From: Neostapfia colusana
Taxonomy: Eukaryota > Streptophyta > Magnoliopsida > Poales > Poaceae
Assembly: GCA_030760725.1 (NCBI GenBank)
Contig: JASWHV010000004.1
Coordinates: 57,999,136-58,063,135, forward strand
DNA length: 64,000 bases
Direction of reading: 5' to 3'
The notes beneath the pieces were generated by a model. It had not been told where the DNA came from, ran no database searches, and saw only the letters and a program-made list of their open reading frames with translations. Below, piece by piece: positions 1 to 11,914 of the stretch (position 1 is the first letter of the stretch; the number at the start of each line of letters is the position of its first letter). The translations under genes and the position numbers were made by a program.

Positions 1-2339
1 TTGTGGTGGTTTTCATAGATGACATTCTCGTTTTCTCCAAAGATGAAGAAGAACATGAGAAACATCTAAGGTTGGTGTTGCAAAGGCTGAGAGAACACCA
101 ACTATATGCTAAGTTGAGCAAGTGTGAGTTTTGGCTGAAGAGAGTTCCCTTATTAGAACATATAATCTCGGAGGGAGGAATCTCCGTGGATCCTGCCAAA
201 ATCGAGGATATACAGAAGTGGAAGACCCCTGAAAATGTCGGGGAAGTTCGAAGCTTTTTGGGATTGGCTGGATACTATCGACGGTTTATTGAGGGATTCT
301 CCAAGATCTCGAGACCTCTCACCAAACTGTTGGAGAAGGGAATCACATTCACATGGACGCCGCAGTGCGAGAAGAGTTTTCAGGAGTTAAAGGAAAGATT
401 GACAACAACCCTAGTGCTGGTTATGCCAGATATGCAAAAGAGCTTCACGGTGTACTGCGATGCCTCTGGAAACGGGTTGGGAACTGTTCTCATGCAGGAA
501 GGGCATGTCGTGGCTTATGCATCCCGGTAGCTTCGGAAGCACGAGAAGAACTATCCTACACATGACCTAGAATTAGCCGCAGTGGTACACGCGTCGAAAA
601 TTTGGCGGCACTATTTGATGGGGAAGAGGACCGAGATATATACGGATCATAAGAGTTTGAAGTACATATTCACACAGCCAGATCTCAACCTCAGACAAAG
701 GAGATGGTTAGAGCTAATCAATGACTTTTATGTAGGCATCAATTATCATCCTGGGAAAGCAAACGTCGTGGCCGATGCTTTGAGTCGGAAAGTGCAGGTC
801 AATAAGTTGAGCTTGAAGGACATGCCTGCAGAATTGAAGGATGAGGTTATAAGGCTCAATCTATGCCTGGTAAATAGTGGTGAAGCCATCGCCATGGAAG
901 TGGACTCCACACTAGAGCGAGACATACGCGAGGGTCAAAAGAATGATGAGAAGATACAAGAGATCAGACAACTCATCAAGGAAAATAAAGCTCCGGGTTT
1001 TAGAGAGGATGAACAAGGAACGGTGTGGCACGGAAAAAGAATCTGTGTGCCAGAAGTAAAGGAGATCCATGAATTAATTTTGAAGGAGGCTCATGATTCT
1101 GACTATTCCATTCATCCTGGGAGTACGAAGATGTATCAGGACCTCAAGAGCAGGTATTGGTGGTATGGCATGAAGCGAGATGTCGCGGAACATGTTGCTC
1201 TATGTGACACATGTTAGTTGGTGAAAGCAGAACATCAACGACCCGCGGGATTATTGCAACCACTCAAAGTGCCTGAATGGAAATGGGAAGAAATCAGCAT
1301 GGATTTCATCGTGGGATTGCCTAGGACCCAATCAGGATATGATTCGATATGGGTCATCATTGATAGGCTAACCAAGGTAGCTCATTTCCTCCCCGTGAAA
1401 GAAAGCTACAGCGGATCCAAATTGGCAGAGTTGTACATGTCAAGGATCGTGTGTTACCATGGAGTGCCAAAGAAGATTGTGTCGGATCGAGGGACACAGT
1501 TCACCTCAAGGTTCTGGCAGAAGTTGCACGAAACCATGGGAACCCATCTGAACTTTAGTTCTGCCTATCATCCCCAAACTGATGGGCAGACGGAAAGAAC
1601 CAATCAGATCCTTGAAGATATGCTAAGGGCATGTGCACTCAAAAACAATCGGAGTTGGGACAAGAACTTACCGTATGTGGAGTTTTCCTATAACAACAGC
1701 TATCAAGCTAGTATGAAGATGTCACCGTTTGAAGCCTTGTATGGGAGGAAGTGCAGAACTCCCCTATTTTGGAACCAAACGGGGGAAAGTAAAGTGTTTG
1801 GTCCAGAAGTACTACAAGAAGCCGAGGCGAAGGTGAGGGAAATTCGCAACAACTTGAGAATAGCACAGACACGTCAAAAGAGCTACGCCGATGTACGAAG
1901 AAGAGAGCTCGTTTTCAACGTGGGAGACTATGTCTATCTCAAGGTGTCCCCTATCAGAGGACTTCGTCGGTTCAAGGTGAAAGGGAAGTTGTCACCTCGA
2001 TACATCGGACCCTTTCAAGTTTTGGAGAGGAAAGGCGAAGTGGCGTATCAACTAGAGTTACCGGCTCGTCTATCGGATGTGCACGATGTATTCCATGTGT
2101 CACAACTCAAGAAATGCCTGAGGACGCCTGAAGAGGTGTTACCCATGAATGAAGTGGACGTAGCTGAGGATTTGTCTTATGCCGAGCAACCATACAAGAT
2201 TTTGGAGACAATGGAACGCCTCACCAGAAATAAAAGAATCCGGATGTGCAAGGTGCAGTGGAAGCATCACTCAGAAGAGGAAGCCACCTGGGAGCGGGAA
2301 GATGAGCTCAAGGCACAATTTCCGGAATTGTTTTCTTAG
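1..2339 (+). pseudogene. pol: E1 pol, partial: RT, RNase H, integrase, chromodomain
   Basis: One reading frame runs from the window edge to the TAG-ended C-terminus and is broken only by two in-frame TAG codons at 528-530 and 1215-1217. It begins in RT with the FIDD catalytic box intact (about nt 12-23), then the GYYRRF connection (about 270-290), RNase H with YCDAS and TDHKSLKY, and the integrase zinc-finger HHCC ending CDTC just before the second stop. The integrase core has MDFI, SDRG and TDGQTER (D, D, E all present). The GPY/F-like segment is followed by a chromodomain with ATWERE near the end. Protein lies upstream of a PPT and LTR in the same orientation. Both stops are single-base changes consistent with CAG to TAG. 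Gag and protease lie outside the window. Confidence 0.9.
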
Positions 2340-2346
2340 AAACACC

Positions 2347-2364
2347 AATCTCGAGGACGAGATT
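2347..2364 (+). other. E1 stem-loop upstream of the polypurine tract
   Basis: AATCTCG at 2347-2353 pairs perfectly with CGAGATT at 2358-2364 across a 4-nt loop, 8 nt after the pol stop. The same stem occurs at the same place in E2, E4, E6 and E8. Confidence 0.7.
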
Positions 2365-2384
2365 TCTTTTAAGGGGGGTAGAGC
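2365..2384 (+). promoter_or_regulatory. E1 polypurine tract (plus-strand primer)
   Basis: AAGGGGGG followed by TAGAGC directly precedes the LTR start TGTAACACCC at 2385. This is the usual site where plus-strand DNA synthesis is primed. Confidence 0.85.
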
Positions 2385-2510
2385 TGTAACACCCTAAAAT
2401 TTTGATTCAAAACCCTAAATCATGATTAGAGGGGAATTTAAAATTTTTTGGACGTGTTGCATGTTTTGCAAAAATTCAAATTCAAACTGGAATTCAAATT
2501 AAACTCAAAT

Positions 2511-2557
2511 TAGAAAAGAAATAGAAAAAGAAAAAGAGAAAACAGAAAAAAAAACTG
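2511..2557 (+). repeat. Purine-rich tract in E1 U3
   Basis: Nearly pure A/G stretch made of GAAATAGAAAAAG-like motifs. It lies about 235 bp upstream of the TATA box, the same slot that holds tandem arrays in the E2 and E7 LTRs. Confidence 0.6.
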
Positions 2558-2792
2558 GCCAGTGGGCCGAAACCCACCAGCCGGCCCAGCCAGCGCCCGC
2601 GCCAGCCCGCAGCCGCGCGCGCCGCTTCCTTCCTTTGACCGGTGGGACCCACCAGATCGTCGTCTACCTCGCGCCCGCGCCGGACTCCCTCTCACCCGAA
2701 TCAAAACCCATCGGGATTTCGGCGTATCCCCGCTGAATTTTGTTCGTAGGCGACGCGGACTTGATCTAAACCACCCCGCCGCCCTCCCCCGT

Positions 2793-2801
2793 CTATAAAA
2801 A
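2793..2801 (+). promoter_or_regulatory. E1 LTR TATA box
   Basis: CTATAAAAA followed by a C-rich and then GC-rich leader, a classic plant LTR promoter layout. The transcription start is not determined. Confidence 0.6.
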
Positions 2802-4739
2802 CCCCGGCCTCGTTCTGTTTTTCCCACGCGATCCGCCGATTTTCCTCCGGTGAGAACCGAGACTTCTCCGGCGAATTCTGGCCGATCTAAGCTCGGAAAT
2901 TCCGATCTAACTCGCTGGTCTTGATCCACCGCCTCCGGGGAACCTTGCAGGTGCAGAAAACTCGGTGACTTGCGGTGTAAACACAGCGCCGACGAGCTTC
3001 GCCGTGGTTTTGCCTCGGACCTCGTCGCCGATCACTTTCCAGGACCTCCGAGCTCAAGAAAACCCCCGAGGTGAGATCCCCGACCTCTCCTCCACCGATC
3101 TATGCCACAAAATCACAGTTGTAGGGAGAATTCTCGAAGATCCGAAAGTCTCCGGCGAGATCGCCGCTTCCCGCCGCCGTGCGCCGCCGGCAGCACCGCC
3201 CGCGCTCGATCAGAGCGACGTGGCCGCTTGTGCGCCGTTTATTTTAAATCGCACGGTAGGGTTTAAACCCCCGCGTACCGGTTCGACGTTATAATCTCAG
3301 CCGTCGGTTTAAAATCGGACGGTCCACGTCAGCCCCGCGTTATAAAGACTGGAAATCTTACGTGCTACCCCCTGGGGTTCTCGGGAAATAAGAGCTAGCC
3401 CCAGAAACTTCTGATCTAGCCCCTGGAACTCCAGGAAATCATGTAAATTCATTTAAAAATCAGTTTTAGCCCCTGGACTTAATAAAAATTAGGAAAAACA
3501 CCTCTGATAAGTGTAGCTAGACCGCTGGAAATTCTGAAAATAATATTATAGACCCTGTAATGGGGTGAGTTTACCTTTTTAGCCCTGTTTAATATTTAAT
3601 TTTGGAAATTGAATATGTGGCTAGTGTTTAAAATTTAAAAAGTGGGACAAACATATTGTCAAAATTAAATTAAAAACTTTCTCAGTATTTAGAAAACTTT
3701 GGAGTGAGATAAAAACATATTTTGGGCTGAATTGAATCTGTTTAATTTATTATTCACATTTAGGGACACATTTTTAAGTAATGAATAGTTTTAGAAAATA
3801 GGGAAAATAATTGTGAAATAGTTTACATCTGAGACAAAGGTCAAAATATGTTATTAAATTATTTAGGACCAGAACCTATTCTGTTTAGATGATGTGTATT
3901 ACTATTTTCATAATAAAGTACACATTTATGCATAGGAAAATAAATCTGAAAATATAGCAACTAGTAAATGATAAATGGAGTGTCTAAAATCCAAAGAATT
4001 CAGTTTAGGGTTGGTAGAAATTCTGAAGGTACATATGGAGAAGAAAAATACCTTTACTACATACTTGGTAGAAAAAAAAGGTGTAGTAGTTGAATATAAG
4101 GAATTTATTTAAATTGGAAACTCATATATATATAGTAGGTAAGTATAAATGTGAACACAAAAGTAGGAATCATATACACATGATTAAAAGTGCATGCAAG
4201 CCACAAATCAACACACATAGAGTAACCACAACACATATAATGGTGAATGACTTTCATAAATATGAATGTGTGGTTTGTATGAAGTGGAAGTGTGAACTAT
4301 GTCTTATGGATTGTTGTTTTTCTTTTGCTATGTGTGATGGTATGATGTAGAACCTGCTCAAGAGCAAGTTATTCCTTTCCAAGATCAGGACTACCCATTC
4401 CAAGAGCAGCAGGAAGGAGGCAAGTGTCCTTGGCCACTTTGATCCTATACTAGGATGTGTAGATAGAAATATTTGCATTGTCAGTTGAAAATATGAAACC
4501 CATGCTAGGGTGTTTCCCTAGAATTGCATTACCTTGTTTCCTTGTAGCTTTGGTTGGGATTTATTTTATCATGTCATTTATTATTATGCATATTCTTAGC
4601 CATGCTTAGAATGGGATACTTGGGATATGAGATCATCAGTTTATTTTACCATACTCTTGAATGAGGTATTATGAGTTATGTAGAGGTAGGGATCAAGGCA
4701 AGTTGGATGTTTTGGTTGTGTGCTGGGTGCACGAGACTC

Positions 4740-5420
4740 GGGTTTGTGTTTAGTACTTGCCTGGATCCTAAGGACCGGTTCATGGAGCATGTAACCTGGC
4801 TTTACAGTGCCAACCACATGCTGAGATGGGGCAGCTTGGCCAATTAATTAGGTGTATCCCCGGCGTAGTATGGGTGTGTTGGATGGTGCGGGGAGTAGGT
4901 GTCAGCTGGACTACCATATGAACCGCAAGGCTCAAGAGGGGGCCACTGCAGCGGGGTTGGAGCCTCTTGTATGCTGTTAGGGATGAAACCTCAGTGGGCC
5001 CACGCTCGTCGGGAATCCTTTGTAAAGGCTTCGTAGTGATCTCCTGGCTACACACCTGGGAAGTGTGAATGTGGTTCGTAGCCACTGGCATAATGGAGGT
5101 TCTTTTAGTCCACCCGGCAACGGGGGATGAAATCACTACATGTGGGTACAGTGGTACAAACTCTGCAGAGTCAAAACTGTCATGATAGCCGTGCTCACGG
5201 TCAAGAGCGGCTTGGACTTATTCATGATTAGAGGATTGATGGTTTTGGAAGTTGTGGATGTTAAGCGGGGAGCTTAACATTGGAAATGATGTTATGGTTA
5301 TTGGATTATGATGATGGGATGGGAGATTGGGACCATTTCACCTGTGTAGTAATGTAGGTGCTTAATAAGCTAAGGTGACAGGTATTAATTGCGTAGTGCT
5401 TTAACCATGAGTTCAACCTC
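4740..5420 (+). repeat. Conserved R/U5-side block of group A LTRs (E1 copy)
   Basis: Shares recognisable stretches with 12905-13330 (inverted, E2) and 54970-55400 (E7): GGACCGGTTCAT, TAATGGAGGTTCT and the palindromes ACTCTGCAGAGT (5159-5170) and CTGTCATGATAG (5177-5188, one mismatch from a perfect palindrome). U3 sequences of the same LTRs are not alike, so this block is selectively conserved. Confidence 0.65.
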
Positions 5421-5823
5421 TCCTTGTTCTAGACATGCATGATATAATTTTCCCACACTTGTTGAGTACCATTGGTACTCAACCTTGCATATTTTGTTGG
5501 TTTATATTGCTGCTCAGGTCAAGATAATGAGGTGGTGTATAATGACCAAGACTTTGGACCCGAAGAAGGTTTCTAGGTTCATGGAGACCCCCGGACAACG
5601 CCTGTGACGGAGCCCTCAAGAATAATATTCCGCTGCTAGTTTATTTACTTGTGATGAACTTATTAGTGTCCATCGAGACATTTGCTATGTAAGACTTATT
5701 TATATTCGACGCCTGGCTTGTAATAAATGATGCTTCACTATTTGTCATCACATGTATGAGAAAATGATCCTGGCATACATGTGATATTCACTTGGTTGTT
5801 CTTCGGAAAAACCGGGTGTGACA

Positions 5824-5828
5824 ACGTG
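5824..5828. other. Right target-site duplication of E1 (ACGTG)
   Basis: The five bases after the E1 LTR are ACGTG. The uninterrupted E2 5' LTR reads GTGG-ACGTG-GCGATG at 13927-13941. The left copy lies outside the window, so the duplication is predicted, not seen. Confidence 0.6.
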
Positions 5829-6129
5829 GCGATGACCTTGTCTTTAGATCAACCCGATCAACAAGTGATCTGTCCACGAGAAAGCTTCTGTTCGAAAGGA
5901 ATCGAAGAACAGATGCAACGAAAACACAACGATGTCATAAGGTTGTTTCGGAGACCTACCTTATGTTCTTCTCGGTCTCAGGTCCTTCTCAGATCGTTGG
6001 GCTCTCTTACGACGAACTTCCTCGCTGAACTCCGTCGATGGTTTACTCGGCGAGTTGGGGCTTGCGCTCTAAGTCGTCGGCTCAGGAGTTGAAAAGAAGT
6101 TTGTGGTTTTCGGCCAAGGGTTCGGGGTT

Positions 6130-6138
6130 CTATTTATA
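6130..6138 (-). promoter_or_regulatory. E2 3' LTR TATA box
   Basis: TATAAATAG on the minus strand, identical to the copy at 14237-14245 in the 5' LTR and 216 bp downstream of the U3 array. Confidence 0.6.
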
Positions 6139-6353
6139 ATCGGGAAGAGAAGAGTCCTAATCTGATTGGACTTCGAATAAGAGTCCTATTCAAGTTGTCA
6201 TTGAATCTTAACAACTTATCTTTAGTTGATTTGGTGCGGTAACATTGTGGAATTCGGGTCAGTTTCTTCTCCGTACCGGTATCTCTACGCGTACAGAATC
6301 CAAAAACCGCTCCAGAACTTGTTACCTCCTCGATGATGAGCTCCGGAAGCTCC

Positions 6354-6916
6354 ACGTGTCCACCGGGGCCTGGTATTTCCTTTCTGCAGAGACGAGCTCC
6401 AGTTGTGCCGCGTGTCAAGCGAGCAAGACCTTCCTTCTCTTTCGGAGGTGAACGCCGTGTGCGCCACGTATCCTGGCGGTCGGGGACCTCCTCATTATTT
6501 GGAGGTGGCTCCGTGCATGCCATGTGTCAGTGTCAGACCTTCCCTCTCTCCGGAGGTAGCTCCGGGTGTGCCACGTATCCATTCCGGACCTCCCTCTCTT
6601 CGGAGGTGAGCTCCATGAATGCCACGCGTCAAGTAGCGCCGGATTTTTCCTTTTCCACAGAGACGAGCTCCGAGGTAGACACGTGTCCAGCGCGACTGGT
6701 CCTCTGATTTCCGCGGTGACTAGCTCCGAAGGTGACATGTGTCCTGCGGAAATGCCTTTGCTTCTTCCGCAGAGGCTAGCTCCGGGGGCAACACATGTCC
6801 CACAGGGTCGGACCTCTCCCCCTTTGCGGAGATGAGCCCCGAGCCTGCCAGGTAGCCAGTTTAGCGGCGGACCTCTTCCCACTTCCCAGGAATGAGCTCC
6901 GAACACGCCACGTGTC
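6354..6916 (-). repeat. U3 array of about 56-bp units with G-box/ABRE-like cores (3' LTR copy)
   Basis: Same 11-unit array as at 14461-15023, offset by 8107 bp. Cores ACGTGTC, or one- or two-base variants, recur about every 56 bp; here several have decayed to ATGTGTC or ACGTATC. Confidence 0.75.
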
Positions 6917-7071
6917 AACGGGCCGCGGAAGTTGTCTTCGGCGCTCTCTGTGAACTGGATTTGTCTCTTATTGGCTATCCTTTTGATATTTTTCTCTGTC
7001 CTACTTTTCTTAAAATGTTTTCTCTTCATAAAACATGAATATATGCTAACACCAGAAATGAGGGTGTCACA

Positions 7072-7110
7072 AATCTACCCCCGTTAAATTGAATCTCGCC
7101 GTAGAGATTC
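7072..7110 (-). promoter_or_regulatory. E2 polypurine tract and upstream stem-loop
   Basis: On the minus strand, GAATCTC (7110-7104) pairs with GAGATTC (7097-7091) across 6 nt. It is followed by AACGGGGGTAGATT, which abuts the LTR at 7071. The loop differs from the other elements while the stem is kept. Confidence 0.7.
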
Positions 7111-10100
7111 GTTGGTAGAGAATAGATGAGGAAATTCCGCCTTGATGTCTTCTTCACGCTCCCATGTGGCTTCAGCATTGGTGTGATGGCTCCATTGTAC
7201 CTTGCACCATCGGATCACTTTGTTCCTGGTGACCCTTTCCTTTACATCCAAAATTCGGATAGGGTGTTTCGCATAAGTCAGGTCCTCTTGAAGTTCATGC
7301 TCTTCTATTGGTACTTGCTCCTCTGGTACTCTCAAGCACTTCTTGAGCTGGGATACATGAAACACGTCATGCACGTCGGAGAGATATGTTGAGAGCTCTA
7401 GTTGATAGGCTACTTCTCCTCGCTTGTCCAAAATTTTAAACGGTCCGATATAGCGAGGTGCTAGCTTGCCTTTGACGTTGAAACATCGTTGGCCTCGGAT
7501 AGGCGAGACCTTAAGGTATACGAAGTCTCCTACTTCAAAGGTCAACTTCCTTCACCTATTGTCCGCATAGCCTTTCTGTCGTGACTGAGCAGCCTTTAAG
7601 TTCTCCCGTATAGTTTGGACTTGCTTTTCAGCATCCTGTAGCACTTCAGGTCCAAACACCTGGTTCTCTCCTGTTTCGTTCCAAAACAGTGGCGTTCTAC
7701 ACCGTCTACCATACAACGCTTCGAAAGGCGACATCTTCAAGCTAGCTTGATAGCTGTTGTTATAGGAGAACTCGGCATACGGTAAACTCCTATCCCAACT
7801 ATGCCCATGTTTCAAGGTGCAAGCTCTCAACATGTCCTCCAAAATTTGGTTTGTCCTTTCGGTTTGCCCATCGGTTTGTGGGTGATAGGCGGAGCTAAAA
7901 TCCAGTCGTGTACCCATAACTTTCTGCAGCTTCCTCCAGAATATAGAAGTAAACTGAGAACCTCGATCTGAGACTATCCTTTTCGGGACTCCATGACGGC
8001 ACACGATCTGCTCCATGTACAACTCAGCCAGTTGTGCAACGTTGTACTTGGCCCTTATAGGGAGAAAATGGGCTGTTTTCGTCTATCGGTCCACGATAAC
8101 CCAGATGGAGTCATAACCCGACTGAGTACGTGGCAATCCAATGATGAAATCCATACTGATGTCCTCCCACTTCCATTCGGGTACCTTCAAGGGTTGCAAC
8201 AATCCAGCGGGTCTTTGATGTTCAGCCTTCACCTGTTGGCATGTGTCTCATAGGGCAACGTATTCGGCTATGTCCCTTTTCATACCATCCCACCAATAAC
8301 AAGTCTTCAAGTCCTTGTACATTTTGGTACTTCCGGGATGTATGGAATAGAGTGAATCATGTGCCTCCTTCAATATCATGTCGTGGAGGTGCTTCACGTT
8401 AGGCACACAAATCCTTTTCCTAGCCAAAGTGTACCCTCCTCGTCTTCTTTGAAATCCTTCTCTATTCCTTGTCGGATCCTTTCCTTAATCTCCTTGATCT
8501 CCTCATCCGTTCCTTGGCCATCTCTTATCTCTTGCTCCAATGAAGATTGGATCTCCATCATTTCCATGTTGTTCAAGAATCCGAGGTGTAACCGTTCGAA
8601 CTCCTTACGTAGTTCGGTTGGTAGCTCCCGAACCGTGAGTTGGTGACATGCTCCCTTTCGGCTCAATGCATCAGCTACTACATTAGCCTTCCCCGGGTGA
8701 TAGTTGATTCCAACATCGTAATCTTTGATGAGTTCCAACCATCGATGTTGCCTCAAATTCAAGTCCGTTTGTGTAAATATGTACTTGAGGCTTTTATGAT
8801 CCGTATAGATCTCACATCGATGACCAAGGATATAATGTCTCCAAATTTTCAATGCATGCACTACTGCTGCTAGCTCCAAGTCATGTGTAGGATAATTAAG
8901 CTCGTGCTTCTTTAATTGTCGTGAGGCATAGGCTACCACTTGTCCCTCTTGCATGAGCACACATCCGCGCCCCTGTCTGGATGCGTCACAATATATGTCA
9001 AAGCTCTTGCTTACGTCCGGCAATACCAAAACCGGTGCCGTGGTTAGCCTTTTCTTGAGTTCCTCAAAACTTTCATGGCATGCTGGTGTCCACTGAAAGG
9101 CTTTTCCCTTCGTTAGCAACTCCTTCATGGGCTTTGCTATCTTAGAGAAGTCCTTAATGTAACGTCGGTAGTATCCAGACATCCCAAGAAAACTCCGAAT
9201 ATCCCTCACGTTTTACGGTTGGTCCCACTTCAGAATATCCCTCACTTTCCTGGGATCAACCGATACCCCTTCTTCGGAGATAATGTGGCCTAGGAATGAT
9301 ATTTCCTTTAGCCAAAATTGACACTTGTTAAGCTTGGCATACAATTGATGCTCACGCATTTTCTGCAAGGTCAATTTTAAATGTTCTTCATGCTCCTCCT
9401 CACTTTTTGAATACACCATAATGTCGTCGATGAAGACCCCGACGAACTTATCCAAGTACTCCATGAAAACCTTGTTCATGAGGTACATGAAGTATGCGGG
9501 TGCATTTGTTAACCCAAAATACATGACGGTATACTCATACGAACCATACCATGTTCGAAAGGCAGTCTTGGGTATATTGGAGGGCTTTATCTTCAGTTGG
9601 ACGTATCCCGACCGAAGATCAATCTTGGAGAACACTTGGGCTCTTTTCATTTGGTCGAATAGGTCCTCTATACGAGGCAGAGGGTATTTGTTCTTGATTG
9701 TCACCTCGTTGAGAGACCTATAGTCCACACACATCCTTTGGGTTCCATCCTTCTAGTCTACGAAGAGCACAGGGGCTCCCCATGGTGACAAACTTGGATG
9801 TATAAAACCCTTCGTAACTGCTCTTTAATTTGCTTCTTGAGTTCTACAAGCTCATTGACGGGCATCCTATAGGGTCTCTTGGCGATGGGTGCAGTTCCAG
9901 GTACCAAATCAATGGCAAACTAAATGTCCCGATCCGGGGGCATACCTGGAAGCTCTTTTGGAAACACGTCCGAGAATTCTTGAACCACTGGAATGCTGTC
10001 CAATGTTGCTCCTTCGACGTGGTTCAAGATTGCCCTTTCGGTTGTTTGTTGGGCTGACTCAAACTCGACATGAATAACGTGCTTATTTGTCAACTGCACA

Positions 10101-10459
10101 CTCCTTTCAGCACATTGGATTAACCCATTGTGCTTGCTTAACCAATCCATTCCGAGTATTATGTCAAGCCCTTGGGAATCCAATACAATGAGGTTGGCAA
10201 GGAAGTCTATCCCTCTTATTTTAAGGCTTACTTTTGGACATACTATATTAGTCCTCATCTCTCCTCTGGGGGAATTAACTAACATAGCACATTTTAGGTG
10301 TGATATGGGTAGATTATGCTTGGCAACATACTTGGATGATATGAAGGAATGTGATGCTCCGAAATCAAATAAGATGGTGGCTGGGTTGGAGTTGGAAAGG
10401 AACATACCAATTACGACGTCCTCAGCCTGTTGTGCTTCCTCAGCAGAAACATGGTTCAC
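7084..10459 (-). pseudogene. pol: E2 pol: protease, RT, RNase H, integrase, chromodomain
   Basis: Protease starts about 10459 with DFGAS in place of the usual DSGA(S/T) active-site motif, and continues to [12 protein letters not shown] (9734-9213) has CVDYRSLN and an intact FIDD. RNase H (9209 to about 8640) has [13 protein letters not shown] and [15 protein letters not shown]. Integrase follows, with SDRGSQF and TDGQTER at 8022-7800, and the chromodomain (ATWERE) ends at 7084. The frame changes twice (between 9920 and 9734, and between 8394 and 8022). In-frame stops lie at 9213-9215 and 7552-7554, the latter in an AGG-TGA-AGG context that suggests CGA to TGA. It is not functional as it stands. 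Confidence 0.9.
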
Positions 10460-10489
10460 ATTGCCGCGAGCATAGTTCTGCTCTCCACG

Positions 10490-11596
10490 GTTTCCTTGAT
10501 TGTCCCCTCCGTTCGGTCGCGCGTTCTGTTTGGGCAGGTTGCCTTGCTATCCAGGACCTCTCCTAGGTCACTGGCTTGTGAAGTGTCATATTTCCCCGCA
10601 TGCAAACCATGCCCTGTTGCCTACGGCAGCAGGTACGTTGGGGCGGGGGTTTTGAACAGGAGCTCCCACGTTAGGTCGGGGCACAGGAGGCATGGGCACA
10701 CGAGGTGCTGGTGCAACGGGTCGTTGCTGTGGTGGCTGACTAGGGCAGTATGCAGGAGTGGTCGATCCATACTGCGGTGCGGCCGGGGGCATGTACCGAG
10801 GTCGTACGTTGCTCCCTTGAGGCGGGTATGGCATCTTCCTCTTGCACTCTCGCTCGATCTCTCGGGTCTTCCTTTCAACCACTATAGCCTTGTCAACCAG
10901 CTTCTGAAAACTTACGTAGTCATTGTTGAGGAGCTGAACCTAGATCTCATTGTTCAACCCTCTCATGAACAGGTATTGCTTCCTCTGGTCTGAGTTGACG
11001 TCTTCGGGGGCATACCGGGACAGTTGTGTGAACTTGTTGAGATACTCATTCACACTTCTCTGTCCTTGGCGGAGACCTTCGAACTCCTGTCTCTTGAGCA
11101 TCATTACACCAGCAGGGATGTAATGAGAGCGGAAACTCTCCTTGAACTCAGTCCAAGTGATTGTCTCCAGATCGACATGAGCGTTGCTTAGGGCATCCCA
11201 CCAGTTAGCGACAGCTCCCATAAGTTGGTGCGACGCAAAGAGGACCTTCTCTCGGTCATTGCACTGCACTATGGCAAGCTTCTTCTCCATGGATTTTAAC
11301 CAGTCGTCGGCCTCCATGGGGTCGTTAGCTTGAGCGAAGGTGGGTGGTCGAGTCCTCATGAACTCTCCCAACCTGTTATGAGCCGGTGGTGGTGGTGACG
11401 GGGGTGCCGGAACGGGGTTGTGGTTGTTGGCCTGCAACTGACCCAAAGTTTGGATCATGGTTTGCATAAGTTGATTCTGCATGGCCATCAATCGTTCCAG
11501 GTGGTTCTCGCCAGCTCCGGGGTTAACAGGAACTTCATCGTGACCATCCTCTTGGTTGTCACGGACGTTCCTTCGGCCGACGTTTCCTCTCACCAT
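10490..11596 (-). pseudogene. gag: E2 gag (capsid, degraded zinc knuckle)
   Basis: ATG at 11594-11596 begins a 218-codon open frame ending at 10940. It has a glutamine-rich N-terminus, a proline run, and a retrotransposon gag core with ADDWLKSMEKK, NWWDAL, FRSHYIP and YLFMRGL. The same frame continues after a stop (10882-10586) through a basic, proline-rich linker to a zinc-knuckle remnant near 10560-10600: CGEI, a stop, then HFTS. The second cysteine and the GH spacing are lost. The start sits 0-2 nt after a CTCTCTTAG acceptor-like sequence. Confidence 0.85.
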
Positions 11597-11914
11597 CTCT
11601 AAGAGAGATCAAAATAGATAAAAGGTTAGAAAGTTTAGGTAGATTCTCTCAACTATATGCATCAAGGTTAGTTGGACTATATATATATTAGCCCATATGA
11701 GGATGTGAACAAGTGCCGAAACATCTCACACCTCTTTCTATTTACGCGTGGATATGGACAACGTTTTGAGACGTCCCACAACCCACACTAAGCACACAAT
11801 CACAAATAATCATTGCAAGGGGTCACACAACTCCAATTCAAGGATGGTTTTCTACATCAAGGTAGTTTCAAGGCCAATATATGCATCCTAGGCTTGCAGC
11901 CTATGGTCAGCATG
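11597..11914 (-). other. E2 leader between primer-site repeats and gag
   Basis: Non-coding. Matches the region after the extra gene of E7 (57420-57640), sharing CGGCACTTGTTCACATCCTC and CCTTGATGCATATAGTTG. E2 therefore looks like a version without the extra gene. Confidence 0.65.

Larger units (their letters stand above)
1..5823 (+). mobile_element. E1: Ty3/gypsy chromovirus, 3' part (pol end plus 3' LTR)
   Basis: The left end is cut by the window. Visible parts are RT to chromodomain, a polypurine tract and one 3.4 kb LTR. The LTR ends at 5823, and the next bases continue a sequence that is uninterrupted at 13931 in the E2 5' LTR. E1 therefore inserted into the E2 3' LTR. Assignment to the Tekay/Del lineage rests on the C-terminal chromodomain and long LTR and is inferred. 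Confidence 0.88.
2385..5823 (+). repeat. E1 3' LTR, 3.44 kb
   Basis: Starts TGTAACACCC and ends GGGTGTGACA (imperfect terminal inverted repeat, TG...CA). The order is an AT-rich U3 with a purine-rich tract at about 2511-2557, a TATA box near 2793, a GC-rich leader to about 3350, a long AT-rich stretch (3370-4700), and a block at 4740-5420 that is conserved in the E2 and E7 LTRs. Open frames inside it (for example 2510-2929 minus and 4780-5136 minus) have no gene support. Confidence 0.85.
5824..7071 (-). repeat. E2 3' LTR, U3-side remnant (interrupted by E1)
   Basis: Aligns end to end with 13931-15179 of the E2 5' LTR. On the minus strand it starts TGTGACACCC at 7071. It carries the U3 array (6354-6916), a TATA box (6130-6138) and the start of the transcribed part. 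The missing 1.87 kb should lie left of E1. Open frames such as 6134-6523 and 6415-7029 minus arise from the repeat array. Confidence 0.9.

Noticed and set aside
2510..2929. 139-codon minus frame in the E1 LTR
   Set aside because: It covers the TATA box and GC-rich leader on the opposite strand; arginine/glycine-rich by composition only.
6134..7029. Open frames on both strands in the E2 LTR (up to 204 codons, with near-copies at 14241-15025)
   Set aside because: They lie in the repetitive, GC-rich U3 array. Duplication reflects LTR identity, and the frames disagree between copies.
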